Positions 33,881 to 46,172 of a stretch of 64,000 bases of DNA are shown piece by piece. Each line of letters starts with the position of its first letter. Positions within the stretch are counted from its first letter, which is position 1. A program made the position numbers and the translations under genes. The DNA is from Locusta migratoria (lineage: Eukaryota > Arthropoda > Insecta > Orthoptera > Acrididae). Under the pieces are notes generated by a model. The model ran no database searches and was not told the origin of the DNA. It saw nothing but the letters and a program-made list of their open reading frames with translations. The stretch covers positions 317,633,270 through 317,697,269 of the forward strand of contig CM048744.1 of NCBI GenBank assembly GCA_026315105.1, in the 5' to 3' direction.

Positions 33881-36025
33881 AGAAAGAAATGAGAACAGGG
33901 TAAGAATGGAGGCTATGCCGTCATTAATATATGAATTTTGAGTTTCCTCTTGAATGTCGAGTGGTTTAGTGTAAGACATAGATCAAATGGCAGCGTGTTC
34001 CATAGTCGTATGGCTGAGATGGAGAACGACATGGAGAAAGATTTAGTGTTGTGTGATGGTACACCAAAGATGCTAGACGTTTCCGACCCGGTATTGAGGT
34101 GTTGGAATGATGATAGTTGTTTAATGTGAGAAGATAAGTATTGGGGTCACTGGTGGCTGAGAAATCAATGAAGTAAGCATAGCGTTTGAAAATCGCGTCT
34201 CTTATGTGGGCGCATTCAACCTAGCTGGGTATATGAAGGACTGATAAGATCGTACAACCGTATATTGCACATGTACCTAAAGCAAGCATTCATCACTAGC
34301 TCGAGGCATCTAGAATTTTCACTAATTGTGGTGTGTTGAACTACATCACAGTAGTAAAGATTTGACAAGACATGTGTTTGGAATAATTTTTGTTTAACTT
34401 GGATTTGAAATATTCTTCTAAATTTTTGGATTGAATATGGGGATGAAAGAGTTTTCCTGCACGTTAAACTATTTGTTCTTCCCAATTTAGATGTTCATCC
34501 AAGATTATCACAAGGTCTTTCACTGTTTTTTGATATGGTAATTGGGCACCATTGAGGTGTATTCCAGGGTCTACCTGACGAAAATAGCGGGTGGGATATG
34601 AGGATGACCTGGAATTTATTGGGGTTTAACGTAGGACCTACGTTTTGTCCCCATCGTGAAACAGAGCAAAGGTCTGCATTCGTATCAGTTACTGCATCAT
34701 CGATGTTCTTAGGGCTGGCACTTATGTACAGGTGGACGTCGTCGGCATATAAATGGTAGTGGTAGTTGCAGGAGTGAATAACTGAATAAATATCATTGAT
34801 ATACAGAGAAAAGAGTAATGGACCAAGAACAGAGTCTTGGGGAACTCCAGGGCACATGTTTTTCCATGATCTCCGACCTACAAAAGACTTGTTGACTTCT
34901 GTTTTTGAGGTATCTGTCGAACCGTTGTACAGTGCTGTTTGAGAAATTCAACTGTTTTATTTTAATTAGTACTATACCAAAGTCAACCGTATCAAAAGCC
35001 TTACTAAAGTCAAGCAGTGTAAAGATAGTAGCTCTACATCTGTTCATAGCATATTTAATGTCGTCGGTTACTTTCATCGATGCAGTTGCTGTACTGTGGT
35101 GCTTTCAGAAGCTTGATTGATATTTATCATGGGTATTATAAGTTTTGAGCTAAGCCGTCAGCTGTTCGTAAACAATATAGTCTAAGGCTTTAGACATTAC
35201 AGGTATATGCTATTCGGCCTGTAGTCTTGGGTATGGGTTGAATTAAACTTCGCTTCCACTTAGTGGGATTTTTACTACTGACGAGAGAGAGGTGAAGATG
35301 TCTGTGAGAACTGGAACAACAGTATCAACAACGTTTATAATCATGCCTATGATCACTCCGTCATTTCCTACTGCCTCTGAACAGATTCTCATAATTGCCT
35401 TACGTACTGTGTCTGTAGAGACGTGTTATAGGAAGAAGTTGTCTGTTCAGAGAGTAATATCCTAGGACTGGTAATTCGTAGCTTCTTGAACGTTTACGTT
35501 TACGTTTGAGAAGAAATTGTCAAATTCGTCGGCAGAAGCTTGAAAAACAGCGTCAGGTTTTCGCTTCACTATGCCGAAACTACGCAGCTTTTCCCACAGC
35601 GCAGCAGGTTTCGATACGCCGCATACGACAGAGCGTGCATGTCTGATATTGGCATTCCTCACACTTTGTTTGGCTCTGTTTAGAAGTTTCCTGTAAGCTT
35701 CGTATAGCTCAAGAATTGGGTTACGCTTGAAGGCTCTATGTGCAGCATGGCGTTTATTCATTAATTGCCGTAATTCAGTGGAAAGCTACGGCGCGGAACT
35801 CTCTTTACCTTGACAGAGCGTTTAGGGGCATGTTTGTCACACAGTGCAATAATTTTGCGACATAATTTACGAACATTACCGTCTAATGTCGGTTCATTGC
35901 GTGTATCATGCCAGGAGATATCTGAGCAATCCCTTTGAAGGGCGTCATAGTTAAGTAAGTGAGATTGTTCTCTGGTAGTCTGAATTGAGTAATTTAAGAA
36001 TATCACGTCAAGAGCAGAGAGCACC

Positions 36026-36156
36026 GATTGACGTAGATTAGTCACTAGTTCTGGGCTATAGCCATTACTGATTGATATATCTCTGAGAGAGCCCCGATTG
36101 ACGTAGATTATTCACTAGTTCTGGGCTATAGCCATTACTGATTGATATATATCTGA
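36026..36156. repeat. Tandem duplication, 66-bp unit
   Basis: CCGATTGACGTAGATTAGTC and the following ~45 bases occur twice in a row with only a few differences, at the 5' end of element C. Confidence 0.9.
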
Positions 36157-36164
36157 GTGTATTC

Positions 36165-36736
36165 ATTTACGAATTTTTATTTTTGTTACAGATAGGGTAT
36201 TTGGTGATACGATCTATTGCTGATCTAAAGTATGCCTCTTTATGGCTCCGTGGGTGACAAGAGCTATTATAAATCACTATGTCTGTAGTTGTGGGTTTTC
36301 GCAATATGTTGAAAGTATGTACTGAGTTAGTCTTCGTGAGTGTTAAGTCGAAGAAGTTAATGCTGTTCTTAAGTTCATGTTCAATTGTGAAGGTTATTTT
36401 CTTGAGCATATTGTTAAACCCTTGTTAGAAGTCTTTAATCTCTTCTATACACCCACAAAATACAATATAGTATCATCTATACATCTGAAATAGTATACAA
36501 CTATTGTTTTCTCTTGGTTTTGTTCTTCAAAAAATTTATTTTCTAGGTGGTCTAGAAAAATATTTGCTAGTGTACCAGACCGGCCAATACCCATTGCAAG
36601 ACCATCATTTTGTGTGTATACATGTCCATTGAAACTAAAATAGTTGTGGGATAGTATTATAGTTAGTAGTTCTATTATTTTATAAACTTCTACTTCGCAA
36701 ATTTTTCTATACTTTCCGAGATTTTTTTTGATTTTT

Positions 36737-36798
<62 letters not shown>

Positions 36799-37420
36799 TG
36801 ATAGCAGTAGTTTCATCAATGGGTACATTGGTATATATATAATTAGTTACATCAAAAGAAAGGAATCTACTGTTGTCAGGGATTCTTATGTCTTTTATTT
36901 ATGCAGTTAAGTCTGTCGAGGTTTTGACAGTATATTGTCTGCTGTATGTGTAATTTTGACTTATGATTTTGTTAAGTCTTTTCTCTATTACGTATGATGG
37001 GCTGTTTATGGGATTCACTATCGGTCGAATTGGAATATTTATCTTATGAACCTTGGGGTGTGCTCTGAATTTGGGGTATTGTGGATTCATTACTGTATAT
37101 TTGTTTTGTTCCTTTTGTGTTAAAAGAAACTCGGACGTTTTTGTAGCTCTTTTTATCAAAATTTGAAATCGGTTTATGGGGTCTTTGTCTGTACGTGTAA
37201 TGTTATTTGAGTTAAAGAAGTCAAGCGTGTTGTTTATATATTCGTCTTTCTTCATCAAGGCAATAATATTAACTTTGTCTGCTTTCAATGCTAAAGTGTT
37301 ATTTGCTTTTAGTTTTTTGTTAATGTCTCATGTTATAGTTTTATTTCTGATGAAAACACCCTTTGGGATATACACCCTAGATATTGTTCAATTCTTTTAA
37401 AGCAACTTGTGGGGCTGTTT
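36165..37420 (-). mobile_element. Penelope-like element, reverse transcriptase part
   Basis: The minus strand has KADKVNIIALMKKDEYINNT, PKFRAHPKVHKINIPIRPIV and NPINSPSYVIEKRLNKI (36899-37288). The CIDD catalytic box (YYFRCIDDTILYF) lies near 36470. FTIEHELKNSINFFDLTLTK and SSCHPRSHKEAYF come at the end (36167-36409). This is the Penelope RT order (ALPKxHK.xxPxRPIV, YVDD, NFLDLTI...KPTxTD...NSxHPxxHK). The VDD box has changed to IDD and frames are broken. A (GT)n tract splits the middle. The GIY-YIG part lies at 32960-33274. Confidence 0.85.
36739..36798. repeat. (GT)n microsatellite
   Basis: About 29 GT units within the Penelope-like RT region. Confidence 0.95.
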
Positions 37421-37699
37421 TTCCCATATAGTATATTGTGTTAAAATAGTTGCTGCTTCAAACAGGCCATGTTCAAATTCATGTCACAATTGTGCTTGGA
37501 GAGGAACAAGGCGCACCACTGTAGTTAATTTGGGCTGCTTTGTCACGAATGTGGGAGGATGGACTGAATAATGAACTTAACTGCTTGTTAGCCATGATTT
37601 ATTGGACTTTCGTACCATACAAGAAAATGTGAAATTTTGTGACTACATATAAGCTACAATGGCCAGCAATTAATTTTCAAATTATGAGCAATGTACCTG
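37421..37699. other. No gene seen
   Basis: Short stretch between two element fragments, with no recognisable content. Confidence 0.4.
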
Positions 37700-38260
37700 T
37701 GCTGGATTTAGTGTCTGGGAAGCAAACACCAGTCGTTGCTCAAAGCTATGCACATTCCGATAGTAGTAAAGCACCCTGAAGCGCTGTACGGTGAGGTGTC
37801 CATAGCCAGTATCAGTGGTTTGTTGGTATCAGACGTAAATAGACACGGTGCCAATCGAATGCATCCCTTCAGTGTGTTTGAGGTCTTTCTGCACACTATA
37901 GACCAAACAAAAGAGGGGGACAGGGGGACACCTTTACATGGATGATGGTGCATGGACTGAACAATGACCGTTGCCTCAGGAATGAAATGCTTGTAAAAGG
38001 TAAATTTGTCTAAAAAGACTATATTAAAGTTGCCACAAAGACACAATTAACCAGAGAGATTCTTGATAATGATAGGGATTGTGGCCCATTAACTAGTGGA
38101 AATGGAAACCACCATCTGAGAGAGGTGAGCTTATCCAGCTCTACCTTAAATTGGAAGAAAATAGCAAGGGGATCCGTCTGCCATGAAAAAACTGAGAGCA
38201 GGCATAGCTTCATGGTTATATAGACTTTCCTGAAATTCTGAGCACATAGATTCCAATGAA
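37700..38260 (-). pseudogene. Ty3/gypsy pol fragment with RT core deleted
   Basis: The minus strand, across frames, gives ELDKLTS, WATIPIIIKNLSG and LCLCGNFNIVF (RT N-terminus: W.TPIVIVKKxSGxxRLCGNF). It then passes directly to FYKHFIPEATVIVQSMHHHP, TLKGCIRLAPCL and NKPLILAMDTSPY (connection and RNase H start). The catalytic YxDD region between them is missing, so a deletion removed the RT core. It is a dead relic in calpain intron 1. Confidence 0.75.
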
Positions 38261-39639
38261 TGTAAGAAAACCTCAGCAGACACAATCTGTACAGAGCCAA
38301 AGGATTGAAAGGCATGTCAGATAAATAATGAAGGATCTAGGTTGCAACTGATACGTAAATGTCAAGAGGTTGACACACGAGAGGAATTTGTGACAGACCA
38401 CATCAAACCAGTTAGAAAAATAATGATTCAGAATAATAATAATAATTGTCTAGCCTAGGTTTAGAGTACCACACCACTTGCATGAACCAGTGATATTGGC
38501 TAAATATTGGTCACAATAGAAAATATAGCACTGTATAGAGACTTGTGAAGTGTGTATGTTCAGCTTTATGTGGGGCAATTTCTCATAGACTATTTTGATG
38601 GCCACTAGACTACTGTTGACAGACTATGACAGTTGTCGTATCTTATTTGCACACAAATTTGATCAAAAACAGGACAATTTTAAGCTAGTCACTAATAAGC
38701 CTATCCAGTTTCATGTGTAGGCCTACATGTTTTCATTTCAGTATGAGAAAAGAATAAGGCGTACAGAAGAAGCTGAAACTACTATCCTTATCACATATCC
38801 CGTAATGTTTTGTTCCTTCTCTCAACTTACAATTCATTAATATTCCACATTTTATTTCTGTTTATTTCAGCACAAACAATTCACTCTTTTTAAAAGTTTG
38901 ATGATGATCTCCATAACTTTCATATGAAGTAAATCACTGATAGTAGGATTTCGCTGTGTGAAATAATATTCATCTCAGAGCAAGTTTTATTTTCCTTATC
39001 ATATGCCTAATATTCTCAGGTGACATTTGGTAGCTGTGACAATCACTGATCAGCGGATCTACCTGCTTAATACTGCGAAGGCGTACCTTTTGGAAGGCAG
39101 TACATCAATAATTCTCTTTAGCATTAAGTCAATAAAATCTCAATAGGTCAATGGTGGTATGTGGTGCCAGATGTTTACCTATGAAACTTGGTAAATCATG
39201 CTCTGGTATTTTCTGCTAGTATCATATAACTTAAAAGTTTCACTTATCTGGCTAGTGTCATATCAACTGAAGGTGGTGCCAAATTGGCAGTTTTAAACAG
39301 AGTACCAAAAGGATTCAGCTTCTTCTACCAAGTACAGAAAATGGGCTCAAAAAGTAGTCAGCCTTTGGAGAAACACTTATTACACATAAGCGTACACTAA
39401 AGATTTTAGATTAGTAGAGGCACAATTTTCATGGACCCAGCTGCCAAATATGTAAGAATACGTTGTTTTCAATTAATATTTCAGTAGTCACAAAATGTTA
39501 TTTCCTGTTCATTACATTTTTGGCCAGAGCTTATTTCAAATTATTTTTGTAGGCCTATCTGTTGTGTCTTGACTAATCCACATTTGCCAGTTTAAGAAAT
39601 TAACTGTAAAAATTAAGTTCTTACATTAACTGTTTAAGA
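38261..39639. other. Intron 1, no gene seen
   Basis: AT-rich, without a recognised exon or element. Confidence 0.45.
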
Positions 39640-39845
39640 AAGCTTAGGGTTTAATGTCCTGTCGACAGGGTGGTCATTAGAGCTTTAAGCTCGGATTTTT
39701 AGCGTAGGCTGTGGGAGGAAATCGGCCATGCCCTTTGAAGAAACCATCCCGACATTTGCCTGGAGTGATTCAGGAAAATCACGGAAAACCTAAGTGTGGA
39801 TGGTCGGAGGTGAATTTGAACCACCTCGCTTGGTCGTAACTGTTT
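39640..39845. repeat. SINE-like repeat, family shared with 46985-47225
   Basis: The common order is GGTTTAATGTCC..., GGTCATTAGAG, GCTCGGATT, GGAAATCGGCCATGCC, ...CATCCCGACATTTGCC and GGAGGTGAATTTGAACC. The 47-kb copy is diverged and longer, ending in a CCTTACCACTTCCACCTCGC stretch. The end resembles an inverted tRNA-like B box. Confidence 0.65.
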
Positions 39846-41916
39846 AGTGGCATACAATCTGAAATATCTTTGCTCGATTCAACCTGACTATCCTGCTGCA
39901 GTGTTATTTTAGGGCTTTAGGACCAGTTCATACAGAAGTAAAGTGGGATATGACAGTTTCTTCAAGAGCTAAACAGACCATATACTGTCAATCATGAGGC
40001 GCAGCCTGGATACTTGCATCATGCACAACAGAGAGACTCAAATATAAGCATGTGAAATGGAGTTAGTTAGGTCAGCTCTACAAGTAACCACGACAGGCAC
40101 AGAAATGGACGTGTAAGATGAGACCTGCAGATGACCTTTGAACATGGAGGAAAAACTGAGTGCTATGGGACCGAAGTGGGTTAAAAATTGGGCACACAGT
40201 CGGAAGTGTACTGAACTAATGTGAAGGCGCCGTGATTTTGGTAGTGATGCTGATATAATGCAGTGAGAGTCAGTTGTTTGTTTAGGTGTGCAAAGTGAGG
40301 CAGAGGAATTCCAATGAAAAATTATGAATTATTTAATTTTCAGTTTCCATTCCAAATGATCAATGTAGCAAACTATCAGTATTTTTTAATTGAACCGCTG
40401 GCCTCAGTAAGTGGCTGCATGAAAGTAAATTGATCGATTTGTATCGTAGAAAGTAATCAGCACGTCCGAAACCAAATTATTCTGCCTTTACACCACAGGA
40501 TATACACCATTCAATGCTGTCACCCTGAAGCATAAGTTCACTAAGTCTTACCATGTAATTACATCACCTGGTGTATTGACACGAAAGTGTAACACACGCT
40601 CGCAAACACAACAAACGAGACACTCATTTAAAAATGGCTGTATTAATTCAGTCCAACGTTCGTAGCGTCTCATTGGTTTCACCAAAGTGGGACACCACTG
40701 GCTACGTAAAATTGATGAGTCGGCAACCTATGAGCGCTTCGGAAGCGTTACCAACACTCGCTCTGAGCGAGTGCCCAAATTAAGCTTTGAAGCCGTGAAG
40801 TAAGTGCATCTGAATCCAACTGCATGTCAGTATTTACAGACGGAGCTAACAGGAAAAAGAACATATGGGCAGCCTAGAAAGAGACGGGCAGACCAGGTTA
40901 GTGATAATCTCTAGAGGAGAGGTGTAACATGATGTAGTGGAGAGAGGGAGGAGCAGATGGGCAGGTGAAAGGAGGAAATGAACAGAGAGGGAGAGATAGA
41001 CAAAGAGAATGGGGATGCTGTAACGAAATCCTGGCAGTGATGATAACTATGCTTCTTAAACCACTGTGGTATGATTCTGGTATTGTGACAGTTAACCTGC
41101 TGGAAAATGCCATCAATGTCGTGGAAAATATAAGTATGAAGGAAGGGGCTTCTCGTAGTACACGCCTGTCCTGGAGGATTCAGTCACTACTACAGATCCA
41201 TTGGAAGCCCAGGTGAATGTTTCCACAGTGTAATAGTGATCCAATATATTTCCAGTGATGCACAGACTAAACATAATGGTCTGTGTCCAGTGCAATTCTA
41301 AATGACAATTTAGTTGGGTCAGTGGATGTTGATGCAATATGGGACTTTAAAAAATATTTGAAGGAGAAAGTTAATAATTGAAATTTTATTAATGGATCTG
41401 GCCAAAACAAATTTTTATCCCAATTTATGTATCATTTTTGTGACATTTTGTACCCTATATTGTTATAATAGAATACCAGTTGCCCTTCTTTGGACTTCAT
41501 CAATGCCCTCTATGAATCCTACAGACCATAGTAGGAGGTACCTTAACAACAGATTTCGAAAGTGCTTGATGACCATGAAAGTTGGGACATGTTTACATTT
41601 TCACAGAGAAGCTTTATGCTCCATAGGTGTGTGGCATAGAGTACCTCTCAATAGACTTCAGCATTATCTGACCAGTCATCATGAAAGTTGGCACAGGTGT
41701 ATGTGTTTTCATGGACAAGGTTTTTACACTCTGCAAACCCTCATATGGTATGTAGCGGATGGTGTGTTGCAACAGACTTCAATATCAATTGACCAATTAC
41801 CATCAAAAGTTGGAAGATATGTATAACTATTCATAGATAGGTGGAGCAGATGGACTGACTGAGGCAGAGGAGAATATGTTCAGAGAGAGGAGTAGAAGGA
41901 AGAGGAGATAGACAGA
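39846..41916. other. Intron 1, no gene seen
   Basis: Mixed sequence. A short stretch at 40845-40935 (AGGAAAAAGAACATATGGGC) could be a relic of an RTE-type C-terminus, but is too short to support. Confidence 0.4.
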
Positions 41917-41928
41917 GTGCAGGGAGAA

Positions 41929-42122
41929 ATGTTCGAATGTTTGTAGAACTTATATGACTTAACTACGGGGTCATCAGTCCCTAAACTTACAACTACTTAT
42001 GAACTAGCTAATACTAAGGATGGTACAAATATCCATGCGCGAGGGGGGATTCGAACCCCTACCGTAGTGACCGTGCAGACCGTGACTGGCGCGCCGCAGA
42101 GCACTCGACCATCGCGGCCGGT
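41929..42122 (-). repeat. tRNA-derived SINE
   Basis: Same family as 25761, inverted (GTTCGAATGTTTGTAGAACT at the left, GATTCGAACCCC inside). The flanks GTGCAGGGAGAA and GTGCGGGGAGAA form an imperfect 12-bp target-site duplication. Confidence 0.88.
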
Positions 42123-42134
42123 GTGCGGGGAGAA

Positions 42135-43850
42135 GATTGGCAGAAAGGAGGAGTGTAGGAAATATGTAGAGAGATGGGAGAGGAACAAAGAGGGGGCGAT
42201 ACACAGAGAGAACTGGTAGGATGAGATGGACAGAGAACGAGGAGGAAAAGGAGAATATCACAGAGAGGAGATGGAATAACAGAAGACTGAAACAGATGAA
42301 TATGCTACCCCTCGAATAGCCTGTTAAGATGGAGTCACTTGAAGCAGCACTCTGATCCCTCTCCACTTCCACTCAAGCCCATATCGCTTCTGTATGAACT
42401 GGTCCTAAACCCTAAAATACCGCATCACCAGGCTACACTCAAATTGAATCGTGCAAAGCTATTTCAGATTGTATGCCACCAAACAGTTACAGTACCATAA
42501 AAACTTAAAAGTTTTACAGCTTATTTCTAAACTGACAAATATGGACTAGTCTTGACCAGTGGAAAACTAAGGCTGTTGGAGGCCCGGGACAACAGCATAA
42601 CGAAATAAGATGCACTTGGAAATACATGTATTACTATTAAAAAATAACCTTTTAGATTTGGAGGCCTCTTAGGATGAGAGGCAAGGGACAGTAAAAAAAA
42701 TATCTAAATATCTTTCGAGATTTGGAGACCCCAGAACGAGAGGCCAATGATGCTAAATAATAATAATAATAATAATAACAATAATAATAACAATAATAAT
42801 AACAATATCAAATTGAATAAGAAAACACGTGCTTTCGAACCCAGGGCGGTCCATCCCCCCTCCCTTTAGTTCGCCATTGATCATGACATAACCAGTACCA
42901 AATTAGTATGAAGGAAATTATAGCAAAAAAACGTAATGAACAGGAAACAACATTTTTAATTACTGAAACATTCATAGAAGACGACTCATTTTTACATTTT
43001 TGTCGGCTGGGTCCAACAAAATTATGCCTACACAGAGTTAAAATCTTCACTATAGACCTACATGTATTACTATTAAAAAATAACCTTTTAGATTTGGACG
43101 CCAATGTACTAAAATATGGAAAAAATCAATAAAACAATATAGTTTGAAACTGAGTTTAAGTAACACATCTTAGGATTGTTTAATGCATAGAATGTTCCAA
43201 ATTAACCTTTCGAAGAAGCTGCAATTTCGATAAAGCTTACTAATAAGTAGGCTAATAACGATAAGACTGAAATAATAAAATATCTAAAAGAAGGAAACTA
43301 CACACATTGACGATGAAGACAGTGGATTCAATGCAAAGAAAATAAACAGAAGAGTCAAACTGGAGAGGAAAGCATTTGATAAAATATTGCTTTTTAAAAG
43401 TAAATATCTGATATGTTTCAAAAGATAAGCTTACCGTCATTACCAGTACAGCACATACTGTATGTATGAAAAGTTTTGACCTGGACGGTGGAGTGTAATG
43501 CGAAGTTCAATCAAAAACTGAGGGCTATAGTAAGGTACTCTGCATGCAAAGCTGTGAGTTACCGAAAAACAAAGGGGGTTAGGATAAAGGGAGATGGCAT
43601 TATCTATGCCGAGCACAGTCGTCAGTTGAAGCCTGTCCTCCATCTTGGTCAGTTTTGGAATGCTATTTCAGTGTTAAAACTATGCTTTAAGTCGACCTTC
43701 TTACTGTTAATGCATTCAGCTGACAGTCAATGCAAAGTATATACTTAAACAATATATTTTCTTGAATAAATAGTAATAAATACTCACCATAATATATTTG
43801 AAAACTTAATTTTTAACGGCTAGTTTGCATTCTTTTAACACGTTGAACAT
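42135..43850. other. Intron 1 with a small duplicated segment; no gene seen
   Basis: The 45 bases around ACATGTATTACTATTAAAAA at 42622-42667 recur at 43058-43103 almost unchanged. An AAT-rich tract lies at 42757-42808. No coding signal is supported. Confidence 0.5.
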
Positions 43851-43879
43851 CACGGCAAAACCGTAGGACGTTTTATTCC

Positions 43880-44350
43880 TGTTTAAGTGACATTAAACAT
43901 TAGCTGTACAATAAGTTCTCCAAAAGTTAGCAGTATGGCGGAGGCAGGCTTCACATTTTCAGCGTAAGAGTATCTCCCTGTATTCTAACCTCTTTGGTCG
44001 CATTACATTGAAAACAGACCCTGCCCAAGAGATGTTTGAGGATAAACTTGACGTTAGGCCGAGGAGGCAACAACGGCCTTGACCACCGAATGCTTCTGAA
44101 AGTTGCCAAATGTTATGAAGCCAATGCTGGAGGTGGTACGGCAGAGAGTATAGTCCGAATATTAACGAAAGTTAACGAACTACTACGAATCCGACGATTC
44201 TAGATCGGGTGGAAACTTTCCCTGACATACGCCATCTTGCTTTGTGTAATTCATGATTTCCTTATTATAACTCCGGCATTGTTATTTCAAAGCAATAGAA
44301 CACGGAAAAGCTATCAAAAATACATCTTTTTAGTACGGTTCATTATATTC
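43880..44350 (-). repeat. Dispersed repeat family R, inverted copy
   Basis: ACTTGACGTTAGGCCGAGGA at 44047 is the diverged reverse complement of 46247-46275. The block around 44220-44330 is the reverse complement of R sequences at 2690-2770 and 48320-48395. Confidence 0.5.
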
Positions 44351-44454
44351 TGGTGTCCAGAAGTGCCACTTTAGCAATTAATATTTGCCTTCAACAACAG
44401 GAGAGTTGGGACTTAAAATTTCTAGTTGTCCGCACTAGTGTAGTGGAGAGCATA

Positions 44455-44770
44455 GGTGCCTTCAGGGGGGGGGGGGGTTCCTGACGCAACTGCGTCATTG
44501 ACATTTCTGGGGAGGGGGGGGAGTCGAAAAATTAGTACTTTTGGCCATCCTAGGGGAGGGGCGCTTTATAAAACGATTTACGAAACGTGAAATAAAAGAT
44601 ATGTAATTTCAATATTTAATGGCAAAACAGGACCTAATAACTCCGTTGGTTGTGGGGGGGGGGTTGGTCGCAGCATGGGGGGGAGGGGGAGGGGGAGGGG
44701 GAGGGGGAGGGGGGAGGGGGAGGGGGGAGGGGGAGGGGGAAGTCATTGGCCAAGGGGGGGGGCACCTCTG
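44455..44770. repeat. G-rich tandem tract
   Basis: Repeats of AGGGGG at 44677-44741 and several runs of 7-10 G around them (44465-44477, 44510-44521, 44653-44663, 44752-44762). The strand has many G4 runs and could form quadruplexes. It contains no gene. Confidence 0.85.
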
Positions 44771-45429
44771 ATGGAGAGCGTGTCACATTTGGAAATAAAT
44801 GTGCATAGGCGGAGTTTCCGACTTACCACATGCAATTTTCTTTTCTTTTTAATGTACACTCCAACAAACAACAAATTGCAAACGTGGTCTTCTGTCGCAC
44901 GTGCACATAAAGTGAGCAGATACTATAACAATGACTGTTGTAAAGGATTGGTGATGCTAGTAATTTCGTATATAGATTAAGTACCAGTGTGGAATTTGGT
45001 ATTAGCACACTTATCCTGTTGTTCTTTTAGCTATAAAAGGAAACGCTGCCATAGTTTCAAACAGAATGTTTGCACTTTCTTTTGGCATAGAATGAAGTAA
45101 CACGGTCCTATCTGAACTACAGAAAAGGTAAATGTACATTATGAACGTCTATACAAACCATACTGAAGAAAAAGATTTTAGCAGACGCATTGATTGTAAT
45201 GGGTATACATATTTCAACATACTGTATAGAAAAAAAGAGAAAGAAAGAAAGAAAAAACCAAGCCAGTTTGTTGCAATGTATACATTTCAGTATCATTACG
45301 TAACAGTTGCCACAGAAATCTATAACTTAACCTATATATGAAAATACTAGTATCAGCATATTGTTTACAATATTAATTATCACATTATCTCCCCAGTTCA
45401 TGTGCCTCTGCATGGTTGCAATTCGTTGT
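44771..45429. other. Intron 1, no gene seen
   Basis: No recognised content. Confidence 0.4.
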
Positions 45430-46121
45430 ACATATTTCATGGCATGTTCACGAAATAGAACAAACGCATGTTTAAGAGGGCTCTTAATGTGCACAATGCT
45501 GAATATCACGGAACACAGATTTATTTAATTAATAGGAGTGCCCGAAAACCACTTAGGACCTTAGGACGCAAGCTAGAAAAAAAAAAATAGAAAGTTTGGT
45601 GGTGGGTCGCAAGCCACCGCCGACATGTATTTACTTCAAAAGCTAACGTGCTACAGTCAGACGGATTTTGACGGACCTTTGGGTATTGGTCTGGCGGAAA
45701 AAATTATCATGAGTTGCCAACACTGAGCCGGTCGCTCCCGTCAAACATCCCGAGGTTTTCCTGTAGAATTAGATATATCTGTATTTTCTTGCATAGTAAA
45801 GAAAAAATAAAATATATTTCAAATATTGGGGGCCGTTAGCCTGTTTATGAATCAGACAAGCACTTAAAAATCTGTCAATCTTAGCCAATGTACTGAGATC
45901 ACTATCCAGAATTTCCCGCCGTGGTGGAGCAGCCGAGCGGTCTAAGGCACCTCAGTTCACTTCCATATCACTAGGCGCACTGCTGTCGTTCCGTGTTTCC
46001 ATCTTTTTAACACAGGACTTGTGCTTCTCATTTATTGTTGTTCTGTGCTGCTGATGTTTTATTGGGGCTGTTAAGGGTGTCTCCACTTCACAGAATGATC
46101 AAACACACCCATCCACCTGCT

Positions 46122-46158
<37 letters not shown>

Positions 46159-46172
46159 ACTCACTCAAACAC
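45430..46172. repeat. Repeat R block, copy 1 of a local duplication, with inverted subsegment
   Basis: 45764-46172 is a near-identical direct repeat of 48506-48928: I saw one base difference in about 370, apart from the CT-tract length. The 107 bases just before it (45659-45765) are the exact reverse complement of 48399-48505. The block holds AGCCGAGCGGTCTAAGGC, a tRNA A-box-like motif (about 45938-45955), and a (CT)n tract. Confidence 0.93.

Larger units (their letters stand above)
33275..36164 (-). mobile_element. CR1/Jockey-group non-LTR retrotransposon C inserted in the Penelope-like element
   Basis: In minus-strand order: a linker (WHDTRNEPTLDGNVRKLCRK, 35761-36045; LYEAYRKLLNRAKQSVRNAN, 35462-35761); RT with FTLLDFSKAFDTVDF (34793-35077); VPQDSVLGPLLFSLYINDI and YADDVHLYIS (34495-34857); and a thumb/C-terminal part (34216-34485). 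The coding-strand 3' tail is a TAAATAAATAAA tract at about 33275-33303. The usual VPQGS reads VPQDS, and frames are broken, so the copy is dead. A SINE sits in its 3' region. Its 5' end near 36020-36160 carries a tandem duplication. Confidence 0.85.
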
